A DNA stretch of 64,000 nt from Alnus glutinosa. Its lineage: Eukaryota; Streptophyta; Magnoliopsida; Fagales; Betulaceae. Under the pieces are notes generated by a model that was not told the origin of the DNA, ran no database searches, and saw nothing but the letters and a program-made list of their open reading frames with translations. The stretch lies in assembly GCF_958979055.1 (NCBI RefSeq), contig NC_084886.1, positions 37,406,154 to 37,470,153 on the forward strand, given 5' to 3'. This document shows positions 12,837-23,454 of this stretch, in pieces; the stretch's first letter is position 1, and the number at the start of each line of letters is the position of its first letter. Position numbers and translations under genes: made by a program.

Positions 12837-13115
12837 CTACTCTTGCTCGCTGGCAGACTCAGCGCTCTTGTTGTTATGCTTCCTAGCATACCTCTGGTTC
12901 CTCAGGAACTTCGGATCCATCTGCACCCACAATTCAAAAACAAATTATTTCTTCAATTACATGATTTAAATAGGTGAATAATAACAACCCAGAAGAGAAA
13001 ACAAGGAGATTACCCCTTTGGTGGAGATGCGGCGGTGCCTGCGGGGCTTCTTGATGCCGTTCTTGTGCGCCTTGTAAGACTGGTTGTGAGCCGTGTGGTT
13101 CTTCGACTTCGCCAT
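12837..13115 (-). CDS. RPL29: 60S ribosomal protein eL29 (RPL29)
   Basis: Small, very basic protein of the cytosolic large ribosomal subunit. Coding exons on the minus strand are 13115-13014 (34 codons) and 12920-12837 (27 codons plus TAG), joined by a GT-AG intron in phase 0, for 61 residues, the usual length of plant eL29. The start [20 protein letters not shown], the continuation KKPRRHRR and [16 protein letters not shown] are diagnostic of the family. An AG two bases before the ATG, with a donor-like CAG/GTCCGA ~90 bp upstream, suggests a further intron in the 5' UTR. It is unrelated in function to its neighbours. Confidence 0.95.
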
Positions 13116-13245
13116 CTCTGCAACCCACAAACACACAGATAGTGAATTAGTAAGCCAAATCTCAAAAGAGGCTGCCTTTTTTTCCCTCAGAGAAAGAGAG
13201 TCGGACCTGGAAACAAAGAGAGGGTGCGCGTAGGTGTGGGTCTGC

Positions 13246-13433
13246 TAGGGTTTGATGGGCGGAGCAAATGAGAAGGTTTGGCCGCTTTATTTGGACCTGT
13301 GGCGAAACCCTAGGCATTAAGGGGTGAACATATTAAATGACGGAAGTGCCCTTGTGGGTTTTTAAGGAAATGGGCTTTGGTTCCAAATATAAATTGCCCA
13401 TGTTGAATTATTTTGTGTATTCTTTATGGCCCA
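13246..13433 (-). promoter_or_regulatory. RPL29 promoter: telo-box and site II motifs
   Basis: Upstream of eL29 on its strand are a telo-box AAACCCTA (complement of 13246-13253), a TGGGCA at 13395-13400 and a TGGGCC at 13428-13433. On the other strand are TGGGCT at 13371-13376 and a second aaaccctag at about 13305-13313. Telo-box plus TGGGCY (site II) is the well-known signature of plant ribosomal-protein and growth-linked promoters, bound by TCP factors. This supports the eL29 gene being expressed; occupancy is inference. Confidence 0.6.
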
Positions 13434-13494
13434 TACCTAGTTCGTTTCTTGCAATTTGCAAAGCAAATGGACCAAATACTTTTAACTTTTAAGG

Positions 13495-13496
<2 letters not shown>

Positions 13497-13540
<44 letters not shown>
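13497..13540. repeat. A44 homopolymer
   Basis: Uninterrupted run of about 44 A residues. It may be an expanded poly(A) remnant of a retroposon, but no body or target duplication was recognised beside it. Its length is likely unreliable in any assembly. Confidence 0.7.
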
Positions 13541-13548
<8 letters not shown>

Positions 13549-13746
13549 AAAATAATAATCTTATTCTTCAAATTCATTTTCATACTCATGTTGCACGAGC
13601 TACATAACGTAATTTAATTTTAATAGAGAAGCTCGAGCTGCAAATGCCCTTTTTTTTTTTTTTTTTTTTTTGGGTGGTTGTTAGCCTAACGTTAACATTA
13701 AATTTTCCATTAGGGTTTAGTGAACGGATAACGCACTAAATATTTA

Positions 13747-14511
13747 GGGAAAATACACTTTACTCTTTGGGGATAACTACTTTTGCGTTGTAGTCTCCAA
13801 AATTTAAAAAGTAATATTTGACCCCACAAATTACCAAATAATGACAAGTTACTCCACCCGTTAAGTTTTTCCGTCTTTTTGGATAAACTGGAAGTCACGT
13901 GCATCGGACATGACTTTTTAGCTCCTAAACTCTCAAAAATGACAATCGGGTAAAGTATTAAAAAAAAAACCTTAGAAAAAGGTTCAATACAGAATAAATA
14001 AATAGAAAAAACAAAAAAACAAAAAACAAAACAAAACAAAATTGAAAAGATCCAAAAAAAAAATAAAAAAAATTGAGTGTGGCTGAACCAACCTCAATAA
14101 CCATGTGGTTGTTTGGGCAAAAGGGTGGCTCCATCACACCTAATTTTTTTTTTAAAATTTTTTTTTCTTCTTTCTTCCTCTTCCTCTTCTTCTTCTTCTT
14201 TCTTCTCTCTTCTTCTTCTTCTTCTTTCTTTTTTTTATTTTTTTATTTTTTTATTTTTATTTTTATTTTTATTTTTTATGACTCTTTAACCTGTGAGCAT
14301 TTTTTTAGATTTTAAGTACTAAAAAGTCACTTGTGAGTTGTGACGAACATGAATTCCATCCGTAAAAAAAATGAAAAAAACTTAATAAATGAACTAATTT
14401 GTCACGATTTGATAATTTTTTTTTTAGGGTCAGACACTACTTTTTAACCTTGAAGGCTAAAACCTAAGTGGTTATAGTTGGGGGATGGATGAGGATAAAG
14501 TGTATTTTCTT
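13747..14511. mobile_element. foldback MITE, MULE-like
   Basis: The left end gggaaaatacactttactctt and the right end, reversed, agaaaatacactttatcctc form long inverted repeats that continue imperfectly inward (attaccaaataatgacaagtta against atcaaatcgtgacaaattag). The centre is a TTC/T-rich low-complexity tract. It resembles the Mutator-type foldback elements at 49127 and 56646 in having phrases from the same 'gggaaaatacac' class, but no 9-bp target duplication could be confirmed. Confidence 0.5.
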
Positions 14512-14528
14512 GTAGTGCTACAAGAAAA
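14506..14528. repeat. near-perfect palindrome of CACTA-like termini
   Basis: ttttcttgtagtg directly abuts ctacaagaaaa, so two sequences resembling the end CACTACAAGAAAA of plant CACTA transposons face each other with a 2-bp centre. Only termini are seen; neither matching partner end was found nearby. Confidence 0.4.
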
Positions 14529-14721
14529 TTTGCATTTTCTATTAAGCAACGTGTTACATAATGTTTTTTTAAATGATGTCACAATTTTTAGGCCTTGCTT
14601 CTTTTTTTTTTTTTTTGTAAAAAAAAAAAAAAACTAATAAATGACTTGTCTCCATTATAAATAAATATAAATGATCATATTCCATATGAGGAAGACTTGT
14701 CAATGCCCCTAGTCTCATTAA

Positions 14722-15039
14722 GGGTGTATTTGAGATTGCAATTTCGTAGATAAAAAGTGCGATTTTAAACTAAATCACAAAAAAAATGAACCGTTTAAGA
14801 ATTGTGTTTTTAAAAAATTGCAATTTAAAAACGCAAAAAATTGATTTTTCAAATCGTATGCAATGTGGTATTTTTTTAAAAACGCAAAATTTTAAAAGGC
14901 TAATTTGTAATTTTAAAAGTCAAATTACGATTTTACCAAATTTTTAACTGTGTTTTTAAAAGTCATTTTTTTAAATTACACGTTTTAAAATCGTTATTTT
15001 TAACTCGCACTTTTTTAAATCACAAACTCAAACGGCCCC
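14722..15039. mobile_element. MITE with gggnngtntttgag termini, copy 1
   Basis: Ends gggtgtatttgagattgc and, reversed, ggggccgtttgagtttgtgat form inverted repeats; the interior is built from complementary stretches of cgattttaaa/ttttaaaatcg, a foldback structure. A related copy lies in the SAR1 intron at 16907-17090. No coding content; target duplication not found. Confidence 0.5.
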
Positions 15040-15417
15040 AAAGCATGACAACAAAAACTCAAACCCAAGTACTAGACGAAGAGAAACAAGCACATAATTG
15101 CTTGGCCACCAACTTTCTCAATTTTTTCTTAAGTCATTGTATGTTATCCATTGATTAACTAAGTTTGAATTTTTTTTTTTTTTCAAGTAAATACAAATAT
15201 AAAAATTATGGCTCCATTTGTTATTGTATTTTGGATGACATTTTTTATTTTTAAAAAATATTCTGATACGACATAAATGTGAAAATAGTTTTGAAATATT
15301 TTTTTTGTCGTATTTGTTAAATATTTTTTTTTGTTTCTTCAATTCTTAGTTCTTCTTTAGTTATTTCATTATTCTTTAGTTCTTCTCATCCCTTCTTTGG
15401 GAAGAGATGACCATCGA
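15040..15417. other. AT-rich spacer, no gene seen
   Basis: Low-complexity AT-rich DNA with T runs. Open frames here are explained by composition. Confidence 0.4.
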
Positions 15418-15512
15418 GTCACCGGTCCTGTGGGGACGTCAAAAGCTCCAAATCAAGGTTGACAAGGAAACTGGGAATGACGGAAAGATCGTCGACGCTC
15501 GCTTCAAGACCG
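15418..15512 (+). pseudogene. fragment of Fe-S cluster scaffold gene (ISU/ISCU-like)
   Basis: With one frame change, the sequence encodes CGDV...KLQIKVDKETG...GKIVDARFKT. This is the central part of plant ISU scaffold proteins, including the first conserved cluster-binding cysteine (CGDV). One nucleotide is missing at gtcaaaagctcc relative to the family's GTC ATG AAG CTC CAA, and three extra codons (GND) sit before GKIVDARF. Downstream sequence looks intronic rather than like the next ISU exon, and no start or Cys-rich C-terminus follows. It is therefore a partial, decayed copy, possibly carried here by a transposon. The gene's mitochondrial role would not apply to this fragment. Confidence 0.6.
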
Positions 15513-15624
15513 GTATTGAATGATTCCCCTCTGACCTCTCATCATTTTTTGTGATTTGTTTGAATTTGATTTTCTTGTTTAGTTCATGAGAAAATCTAGC
15601 TTTGATTTCTCATGTTTCTAGATC

Positions 15625-15800
15625 TAGGTATTAAACCCGCCCCGCCCCGCATCACCCTGCATCGCACGGATTCTCCATTTTTTGTGTGGTTTGCGAATGC
15701 GATTTTCGCAACCCACAGGGGTGCGGAGCGGAGGCAAAAATGGCAGAAATCCGTCCCGCCCTGCCCCGTGTACACTCCTACTTTTGACATACTTCAAGGA
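15625..15800. repeat. GC-rich repeat with cccgccccgc phrases
   Basis: Contains cccgccccgccccgc on one side and, 100-130 bp on, cgtcccgccctgccccg, in a locally GC-rich patch. Phrases of this type occur at the ends of plant hAT-like and other MITEs. Exact borders and family are not determined. Confidence 0.35.
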
Positions 15801-16204
15801 CCTTTTGAGTTTATTTTAATAACACGTAAAGCTAATTAGCAGGTAAATTAATTATTATTATTTTTCCTAAAATATACCAAAAAATTCTAAAAGATCCATA
15901 AAATATTATAATAACATTAAAGCCCCAAAAGCCAGCCATCAGCTAGCTAAGCATTACTCACCAAGTGAAGTCAAAGACGACAATGCCATCACTTCGAGTT
16001 GTAACGCTGAACTGCCCGTCGAGAAAACAGAACACAACACACGAACACTCATCAATGGCCCAATAGCATTTTATTTCTACAATAGATTTACATACCTGGG
16101 ATTGGATCTTAGTCCAATTGTCCTCCGTGTTCCTAAACCCGTCTCGATCTGTTTCCTTTTTACATCAGATTCCAACATATCCCGCACATTCTTTTGAGGC
16201 AGAC
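15801..16204. promoter_or_regulatory. upstream region and 5' leader of SAR1 copy 1
   Basis: Spacer leading into the first SAR1 gene. A pyrimidine-rich stretch ending ttttacatcag at about 16171 looks like a splice acceptor, so the leader probably contains an intron and the ATG at 16118, which is in frame with SAR1, is likely intronic. No other gene is seen. Confidence 0.35.
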
Positions 16205-19200
16205 ATGTTCCTCTTCGATTGGTTCTACGGCGTGCTCGCATCGCTTGGCCTATGGCAGAAAGAGGCTAAGATTCTTTTCCTGGGTCTCGACAATGCTGGC
16301 AAGACCACCCTTCTTCACATGTTGAAAGACGAGGTGGGTTGTGTTTGTCTTTACCTATTTTTCTCTCTATCTATCTCCGATTGCTTGTGATTATGTTTCC
16401 TGAAAATGTTGGAAAATGGGTTTGCGTTTGTGGCAGCGACTAGTACAACACCAGCCAACCCAGCACCCCACTTCGGAGGAGCTGAGTATTGGGAAAATCA
16501 AGTTTAAGGCTTTCGATTTGGGTGGCCACCAGATCGCTCGCAGAGTCTGGAAAGATTACTATGCTAAGGTACATTGAATTTGATCTCTTTCTTGTGTTCC
16601 CTCTTTCTGCGAGTTTAATCCATATATTAGATTTTGTTTTGTTTTCAGTTGATATTATTGGATTGGGACTCGTTCCTGATCCACGGTATAATTTTACGCA
16701 TGTGGACTTGGCTGTCGGATTATTTGAGACATCTTATAATGCACATAGTGATCCGTTATATTTGTATGTCATATATGCAAAGTTTGATTCTTTGAATCAG
16801 TTAATTTTGTTTGAGGTTCTTTATGTGAACTGCTGGAAACTTTAAGCAGATCTAATTCTAATTCAACTACGATTTCACTGTATGTGTGACAGGTTTGTTG
16901 TAGAGTATGTTTGGGGTTGTGATTTCAAAACGTGCGATTTTAAAAACGCACTTAAGAGTTCTGTAAAATGGTAATTTAGCCTTTAAAATCGTTCTTTTCT
17001 AAAACACATTCATTTGCTTGCAATTTGAAAACGTAGATTTCTTTACGTTTTAAAATTGCAATTTTTAAAAAACGAAATCCCAAAACGATAGTCATATGTC
17101 TTATTGGCTGTTTTTATCTGTAGTTTTTACTTGGATGGTATCAATGACAGAATTTCCTTAATAATCTCGTTTGCTGTTTTGTTACCTACAATATGGAAAT
17201 GAAGCATTTCTGCATTCTTTTGCAATCTTATACAACTGTGAAGGATCAGCCTCCTAGCTGAATCGTTGGAATTGTCTTCTTTATTGGTTCTGTTCTGATA
17301 ATTGGAAATGTCTATAACTATTAATGGTACCAGCTTTAGTTCCTTGTGTTCTACATGAAAAAAAAAATGCCTTGTTGACTTGTCTGCATGGGAGTTTTAA
17401 TCAATCTGTTAACCGAGTTGAATTTCAGAAGAAAGAAAAGGCATTCCCTGGTCCCGGTCGCTTAGTATTCCTTCATAATCCCAGAAAAATCTTCTCTATG
17501 TTTATCCGATTCATGGGAGGCAAACATTGATGACTGAAGTCATGCTGATAGCACCTTTTTTTTTTTTTTTTTTTTGTCTTTCCGGAGGTGTTTTGGTAGT
17601 AGTTTTCAATACATGATACTTTCAAAAATCCATCATGGCTTTATAGAAGTGGTTTCATGTCAGTAGTCAATTTTAAGTGGGAAAGAGAAGCCATAGATTT
17701 TTTGGAAAGGGTCATCCATTAGATCATCTAAGAGGTTTAAAGACCCAAATTTATGTTGCTTTTCTTGACTGGAGTAGTAGTCTGCAGTTATCAACTTTTG
17801 GATCAGGCGAGAGGACCTGCCTGTTGAAAAAAGTTCAAAGTTTTGTCAGTAGTAAATATTTCCCCATTTAATCGCATCACCCTTCCACATATTTTTCAAA
17901 TATGTACTCATAAAAAACACATTTTTCAAATATGTTGAATAGAATTCTTCGAGGTTTTATCTCTTTGTTTCATGATTGACTCGTACTCCAAGTGATCTCC
18001 AGCACCTAATACTTTTGGAGTTCTGGTCAGAACACCATGTCAAGTGCAAATTGGTCCTTTTTTTTAATAAGTAATTGAGATATCATTCAAAGCATAAGAC
18101 GCCCCCAAATACACATGAAGTATACATGAAAAAACATCTAACTAGAAGGAAAAAAAAAAAAAAAAAAAAAAAAGAAAAAAAAGATCAAGAAAATCAAGAT
18201 AACTAATCACCAAAAGATAAACAAAAGCTGCTGTCCAAAAATACAAATAGGGCAGACCCACCTTATATGGTGGGCGGTCCTTTGCGACTACAAGGAATTT
18301 TTGAAGTCTTATATATATATAGTACAGCTGTATAAGGCCCCGGCAAAAATTATTTTTTTTGGATACCTTGCTCTGCGGAAAGCCAGAGTTGTTATACAGT
18401 ACAGTGGCCCACCTAAATCTGAAATTGTTAGAAGCCTTCGGTGGCCATTGTTGTAGGCAGTGTTATCTTCCTTCTTGTTCAATTTGATTTCTTGCTTCTT
18501 GTTTCCCCTGCCTTTGATGTACATATATTCGAACTGGGTCATTGTCCAACTGTTAGGAGCAAGGATATGAACCCTAATAGCGTAAGCTCGGAGACACAAA
18601 CTATGAGTTAATTTATTGATAAACCCAAAAGAAAAAAAACATCATCTCAGACTAAATCAGATGTTTTATAAGTGAGTAAACCTGATTTTATCTTTTCAAG
18701 CGCTCCATAAGGGGCTCTTTTATGTCTCTTTGTTATCCACTGCATGGTGCAGAGACCTCATTGAGATAATAAACAACCCAGCAGAGAAAAGGTATTAATT
18801 TCATTGCAGAGACGATAGTGGATGAATTTTATTCCATGAAAGACTGTCATGGAGCATAATTCAAAGGAGATGCCAAGTTCTTTTTTGAAATTTTTTTGTA
18901 CATGTCTATAGCAAACTAGAAAACTTTTGGAATGTATGACATGCCAAAGAATTGAATGCTGACCATTTCTCTTTTTGTTAATTCCCATCCATGAACAGGT
19001 GGATGCAGTGGTTTACCTTGTTGATGCTTTTGACAAGGAGAGGTTTGCAGAATCAAAAAAGGAGCTGGATGGCCTCCTTTCAGATGAATCCCTTGCTACT
19101 GTTCCATTTCTTGTGCTGGGGAACAAGATTGACATTCCCTATGCAGCTTCAGAAGATGAGCTATGCTATCATCTAGGGCTGACCAATTTCACAACTGGCA

Positions 19201-19319
19201 AGGGGAAGATGAATCTTACAGAATCCAACGTCCGGCCCATTGAAGTTTTCATGTGCAGTATTGTTCGCAAGATGGGTTATGGTGATGGTTTCAAGTGGCT
19301 CTCACAATACATCAAGTAG
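16205..19319 (+). CDS. SAR1: SAR1 small GTPase, copy 1 (COPII coat initiation)
   Basis: Sar1 GTPase starts COPII vesicle budding at ER exit sites by inserting its N-terminal amphipathic helix into the membrane and recruiting Sec23/24. Coding exons are 16205-16333, 16437-16568 and 18999-19319 (43+44+106 codons), giving 193 residues, the family length. The N-terminus [17 protein letters not shown] is the hydrophobic STAR helix; the P-loop GLDNAGKTT is residues 27-35, switch II DLGGHQ 70-75 and the guanine-specifying NKID 129-132. The ATG is fixed by the family N-terminus. Intron 2 is ~2.4 kb and carries a MITE, homopolymers and a retroposon. A second SAR1 lies ~4.1 kb downstream in the same direction. 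Confidence 0.95.
16907..17090. mobile_element. MITE inside SAR1 copy-1 intron 2
   Basis: Ends tatgtttggggttgtgattt and, reversed, tatcgttttgggatttcgtt form inverted repeats. The interior has the same cgattttaaaaacgc / gcaatttttaaaaa vocabulary as the element at 14722-15039, so both belong to one foldback family. It lies well away from the splice sites. Confidence 0.5.
18056..18300 (-). mobile_element. retroposon with attactta(t)aaaa tail in SAR1 intron
   Basis: On the minus strand, gggcgtcttatgctttgaat followed by aattacttattaaaaaaaa is the 3' tail also seen at 33312-33365 and 28201-28222. A poly(A) run at 18151-18173 splits the segment on the other side. The 5' end and target duplication are not resolved. 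It looks like a 5'-truncated, non-coding LINE or SINE copy. Confidence 0.45.
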
Positions 19320-19655
19320 TAGCAGAGATAGTAAGGGGATAACAATTTGCTCTGTATTCATGTGCTAACTTTTCTGCAACTCTAAAGCGCCTGAATACAG
19401 CGTGACAGATTTTTTAGTACTATCATTTTTTTCTATTGGTATTGAAGGATTAACGACTGCAGAATTTTTTTTTATCCTTGTAGTGAGCCATTTCAAATTT
19501 GTTGTTTGGGCGATTGTTCTCTGATAGGTCTGAAATAATTTTGAAAGATGGTGGTACTTTTTCTTTTTTGTTGGGAATGAGGAAAAAAAAAAACTGTTCT
19601 TTCTTGATTTTTGTCTTTCTATGAATGGTATCTAATGTCCTTACCGTTTTCACGA
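19320..19655. other. 3' UTR of SAR1 copy 1
   Basis: Sequence immediately after the stop, T-rich, with no recognisable protein; the short minus-strand frame here is compositional. Confidence 0.4.
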
Positions 19656-19798
19656 GTAATATTACTCTTTACATCAACTTTACATCGGTTGACATGGCCT
19701 TTTTTTTTTTTTTTTTTTTTAAGTGACTGATATAAAAAGGCCACATAAAATACGTTACGTCAGTCGATGTGAAATGAGTATGAACTGTAGCATTACTT
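19656..19798. mobile_element. short MITE, agtaatrctac family
   Basis: Starts agtaatattactctttacatc; the other end reversed is agtaatgctacagttcat then catttcacatcg. The centre has a T22 run. Shares its termini with the elements at 26957-27112 and 59091-59266. Non-coding, ~145 bp. Confidence 0.5.
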
Positions 19799-20231
19799 CA
19801 TTTTCATAGAACTTACGTTTGTGGTGATATTCAACAAATCAAGGTTGGTTTTGTAGTCGAGGAATGCTAGCCCATTTTCTTTCCAAAATATGACTTGAGA
19901 ATGAATGAAAAAACTCACATAGCTATCTATTGTTAAGCAACAGCAGATATTTATGAGGAGCTCCCAATGCAAAGTTGTTGAGAGCATAGCTTTAATGGCA
20001 ATAGGGAAGCACAATGGTAAGGGAGATCATCTTTGATGTGTCCTAATTTGCAAGTGGTCTATTTTTTTTTTTTTTTTTTCCTTCCTATGCTACTGTCTTT
20101 TATATAACTTAACTGCAGCTAGGCTTACCAACATTTTCAGCTATTACTGGTTTAAACAGTAGGGTGAGCCAAGCCACCACAACATAATTTATTCCATTAT
20201 TTCAACATCTAATAGGCAATTGACCAAAATC

Positions 20232-20505
20232 CTAAGAGTGCATTTGCTACGCAAAATGGTTATTCCATTAATATATATATATATATATATATATAGCTTT
20301 TAATAGAAATAAAAAAAGATAGAATAGAATAGTCTTGATGTTAAAGTATATAATAAAGATCTAACACTTGGAGTAGCCATTTCCATTGCGGCATTTCCCA
20401 TGTCGCTATTCCAAGACTATTTTATAACACATTCTTCAATTTTCAATAAATTTATTTTCTTAATGGAATAGTTATTCCCCGTACCAAACATAACCTAAGT
20501 CACTA
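20232..20505. mobile_element. MITE, tattccattaa family, copy 2
   Basis: Left end gtgcatttgctacgcaaaat then ggttattccattaa; right end reversed ggttatgtttggtacggggaat then aactattccattaa. The good inverted match defines a ~270-bp foldback element homologous to 11526-11815. A TA microsatellite (20271-20295) lies just inside the left end. Confidence 0.55.
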
Positions 20506-20703
20506 CCATCAGGGATTCAATAATTTACATTACGTTGTTAATGTCATTCTTTAGAAACTATGTTTGTTAGTGTATTTGATTTTTTTCTTTTATTTTCTAT
20601 TCTTAAGATAAATACATTTACAAACAATTCAAAACACGGAACATTTTTCAGAATACAAAAACAGTGTTGACCTATATATTACAATAGAAGAACACTTTCA
20701 AGC

Positions 20704-20741
<38 letters not shown>

Positions 20742-21159
20742 TTAAAAAAAAAAAAGAAGAAAAACCTCTCAAAATACATTAACTTTTATATCCATCACTT
20801 TTGTTACTTTTTTTCTAGCTAAAAAACAAAATGAGAATCCCTCACTTGGTAAGTACTCAAACTTAGAGTGGAATAAAAAAAAGAAAAAAGAAAACAAAAG
20901 AACAAAATAGTACAAAGATAAATAAAGTTGAAAAACAATGGTAGATTGGTCTGAATCTCGTTGAGATTGGCCATGTGAGCGTGGATTTAACTTTTAAGTT
21001 CATATCAATTAGTTGTTTAAATTGTTAGTAAATATTAATAGTTGTTTAAATTATTAGTAATTTAGATAATTATTGTGAGAAAATTTATGTAAAATTTACC
21101 TGTTTAAATAAATTTTAAGTTATTTAATCAAAAACAAAAAATCATATATAAGTTCTCAC

Positions 21160-21191
<32 letters not shown>

Positions 21192-21524
21192 TTGTTTTTG
21201 TGTTGTAATTTGAAAATCTAATCATTGTGAATTATTACATTGATTCACTAACAACTTGGAAAGTCAAGAAAAGAATGAAATATTATACATTGCTACCCCA
21301 AGACACAATTCTTAACTATTTTTGTCCACGTGATAACTTTTACTTTTACTTTTTATTTTTTTTTTAGAAAAAAAACTCTAAAGCTAGTTAGGGGATCACC
21401 TTGCCACACGTGTAAAGTGGTCAAGAGTTGTGTCTTAGAGTAGCAAAATATCATATCTTGGAAAGAAAAATGTGTTCACTCTTTGACAAAAAAGCAAAAA
21501 ACCAATTGACTATAACTGTTTTTT
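20506..21524. other. AT-rich spacer with T and AT microsatellites
   Basis: Contains a ~34-T run near 20707-20740 and an (AT)n tract near 21167-21191. No gene or clear element ends recognised. Confidence 0.4.
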
Positions 21525-22420
21525 TTTTTTTTTAATATAGATACATAAAAAAGAACTACAGATAACAGAAAATAAAATTACAACAAATTAGGGCTGGGCA
21601 ACCCAACAACAGATACCTAAGAAAGCAAGTACGCGGAGGCAATGTGTGATGATGCGGGCCTATTAATTCTTTGCACGGATGTCAAAAACATGAGCCCAGA
21701 GGACCCAAACACTTGAGTAACAGTTACAGAGGACATAAAGAATAAACAAAAAACACAAAGCCTAGAAATACAAAAGCGGAAAAACAAACGCAACACAACA
21801 CTGGTCGGTTGGGAATCGTTGGTGTTGGCACGTGTAGACCACGCGCTAGCATTGGATGACCTCTCTCCAGTTGAGGGCACTGCGAACAACCATGATCCAC
21901 TAACAGCAGAGGTGGGTGACAGATAGGGAGAGGGACGAGGCCGTCACGTGTCGACAAGTAAGAAGCACTCGTTAGCGCGTGCAAACCACGCTTCGTGGCA
22001 GGGAGGTCCGGAAGGAGTGTGGCTTGTGTTGACGGAGGCGGAAGACGATGGGGAGCATGGTAGAGAGGCGCGTGTTGTGCTGAATCTAGAGTTAGAGTGT
22101 AGATCTAGGTTCGAAAACTTTGACCCAAAATCCAAACCAAATTTGGCGGATGACCCATGGGAAGTGCGTTGTGGAGACAAAAAGCACAAAAAGCAAATAA
22201 ATTGCCTCCGAAGAGGCGGATAGAGCTAGAGAGAACTCTAATTGGATAGGGGCCTCATAGGAGGCGTTAACAGATGGGAATGGGAGGAAAATAGGAGAAA
22301 AACAAAAGAGAAAGAGGGGGGGGAAGCTTTGAGCTTCCCTCCCATCGCATTTAGCTCATAAGAGGCGGATAGGGCTAGAGAGAACTCTAGCTGGATAAGT
22401 ACATCAAAATTAGTATCACA
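21525..22420 (-). mobile_element. polyadenylated non-autonomous retroposon, copy 1
   Basis: Read on the minus strand, the element runs from a 5' part with ctagagttctctctagc to a 3' end tttgggttgcccagccctaa...gttgtaatt...ctgttatctgtag followed by an A-rich tail. The same ordered phrases (gagaggtcatcc, gcgtggt, gtgtttgggtc, ttgggttgcccag, gttgtaat, atgtatct, poly-A) occur on the plus strand at 57680-58692. Open frames of 80-90 codons on both strands show no recognisable domain and are not shared as proteins between the copies. A long non-autonomous LINE relative is the likeliest class. Confidence 0.5.
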
Positions 22421-23240
22421 AACGGCACATAAGCATGCAACATAAGGCATACCAAATAAAAGCATCATTATACATATTTTACATGCCACAAAGGAAATAA
22501 AACATAAATATATACAACTAACTATTAAAGGGTATCACATAATAATCTGATAACGGTATTAAAAACCATCAAAATTGGCATAGAGATCTATGCATTCAAC
22601 GGTTCAACCTCTTGATCTGCATCATAGTTAATGCAAATATGATGTCATCATATTTACATAGACACAAACAAGTGAGTCATCCATTTTCATAACATAAATT
22701 ACCATCAAATTAGAAACAGTTTATAAAGATAACAAATGCAATAATTGTATGAATATGTATCGTAGTGATCAATTAGTTTGTATTTTATGATCATCTTTTT
22801 TCGCACCTCTTACTCTTAAGTTATCTCAACTTGATCACGTCCTTTAAACCTCCCACTGTGAAGTTTATCTGTTTCTGATTAGTCATTCATCCTCTCCTAT
22901 AAATCAGCTTTGTTAATAGCTATATTTTTAGCTATTTTATTATTTGGACACTCTTAATAATGTAAATTAAAGATTAAACTTCTCTAAAACTAATCCATAC
23001 CGTCCAATCTATCTAATACGCTAAACGCCTTGAAGGTTCTTCCACTGAAGATCATAAATAATGGCCACCAGTTTTCAAATCCACGGCTAGTGACGCGTAT
23101 GGACCAATCAAATCCTCCCAAGTAAGACATTAAACTTCACAACCGGCTGCTCCCTGTTACCAACTCCCTCCACCGGCACTCGTAAGTATCCACCGCCCAT
23201 TCCCCCCACCTCGCTCACCGGCCAAACCTGTCACCTATTT
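22421..23240. other. spacer upstream of SAR1 copy 2
   Basis: No gene seen. The last ~150 bp are C-rich (ccaccgg repeats) and form the promoter side of the second SAR1 gene. Confidence 0.4.
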
Positions 23241-23255
23241 CCACCTCATCACCCC

Positions 23256-23352
23256 ACAAATATAATAAACCCCCGAAAAATCTTCCAAGCAAAAATAAGA
23301 TAATTAAATGTTCTTCTCTCTCGTTTCCTTCACTTTCTACCGAACCAAACAC

Positions 23353-23386
<34 letters not shown>

Positions 23387-23454
23387 GGCACCGTTTTCCA
23401 GTTGAATTTGTGAGATTCAAAGCGAATCAGCGTGTGAAATATCTAGGAGAAAAC
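23256..23454 (+). promoter_or_regulatory. SAR1 copy-2 promoter and leader with (CT)n
   Basis: A TATA-like caaatataataaac sits about 190 bp before the SAR1 ATG, followed by a leader with an uninterrupted ~32-base (CT)n microsatellite at about 23353-23384. An ATG at 23308 is in frame with SAR1 through the repeat (49 codons). Because Sar1 needs its own N-terminal helix, the ATG at 23455 is preferred. Confidence 0.5.

Noticed and set aside
16118-16204. In-frame upstream start for SAR1 copy 1
   Set aside because: A pyrimidine tract and AG at ~16171 suggest this lies in a 5' UTR intron, and the family N-terminus begins at the MFLFDW methionine.
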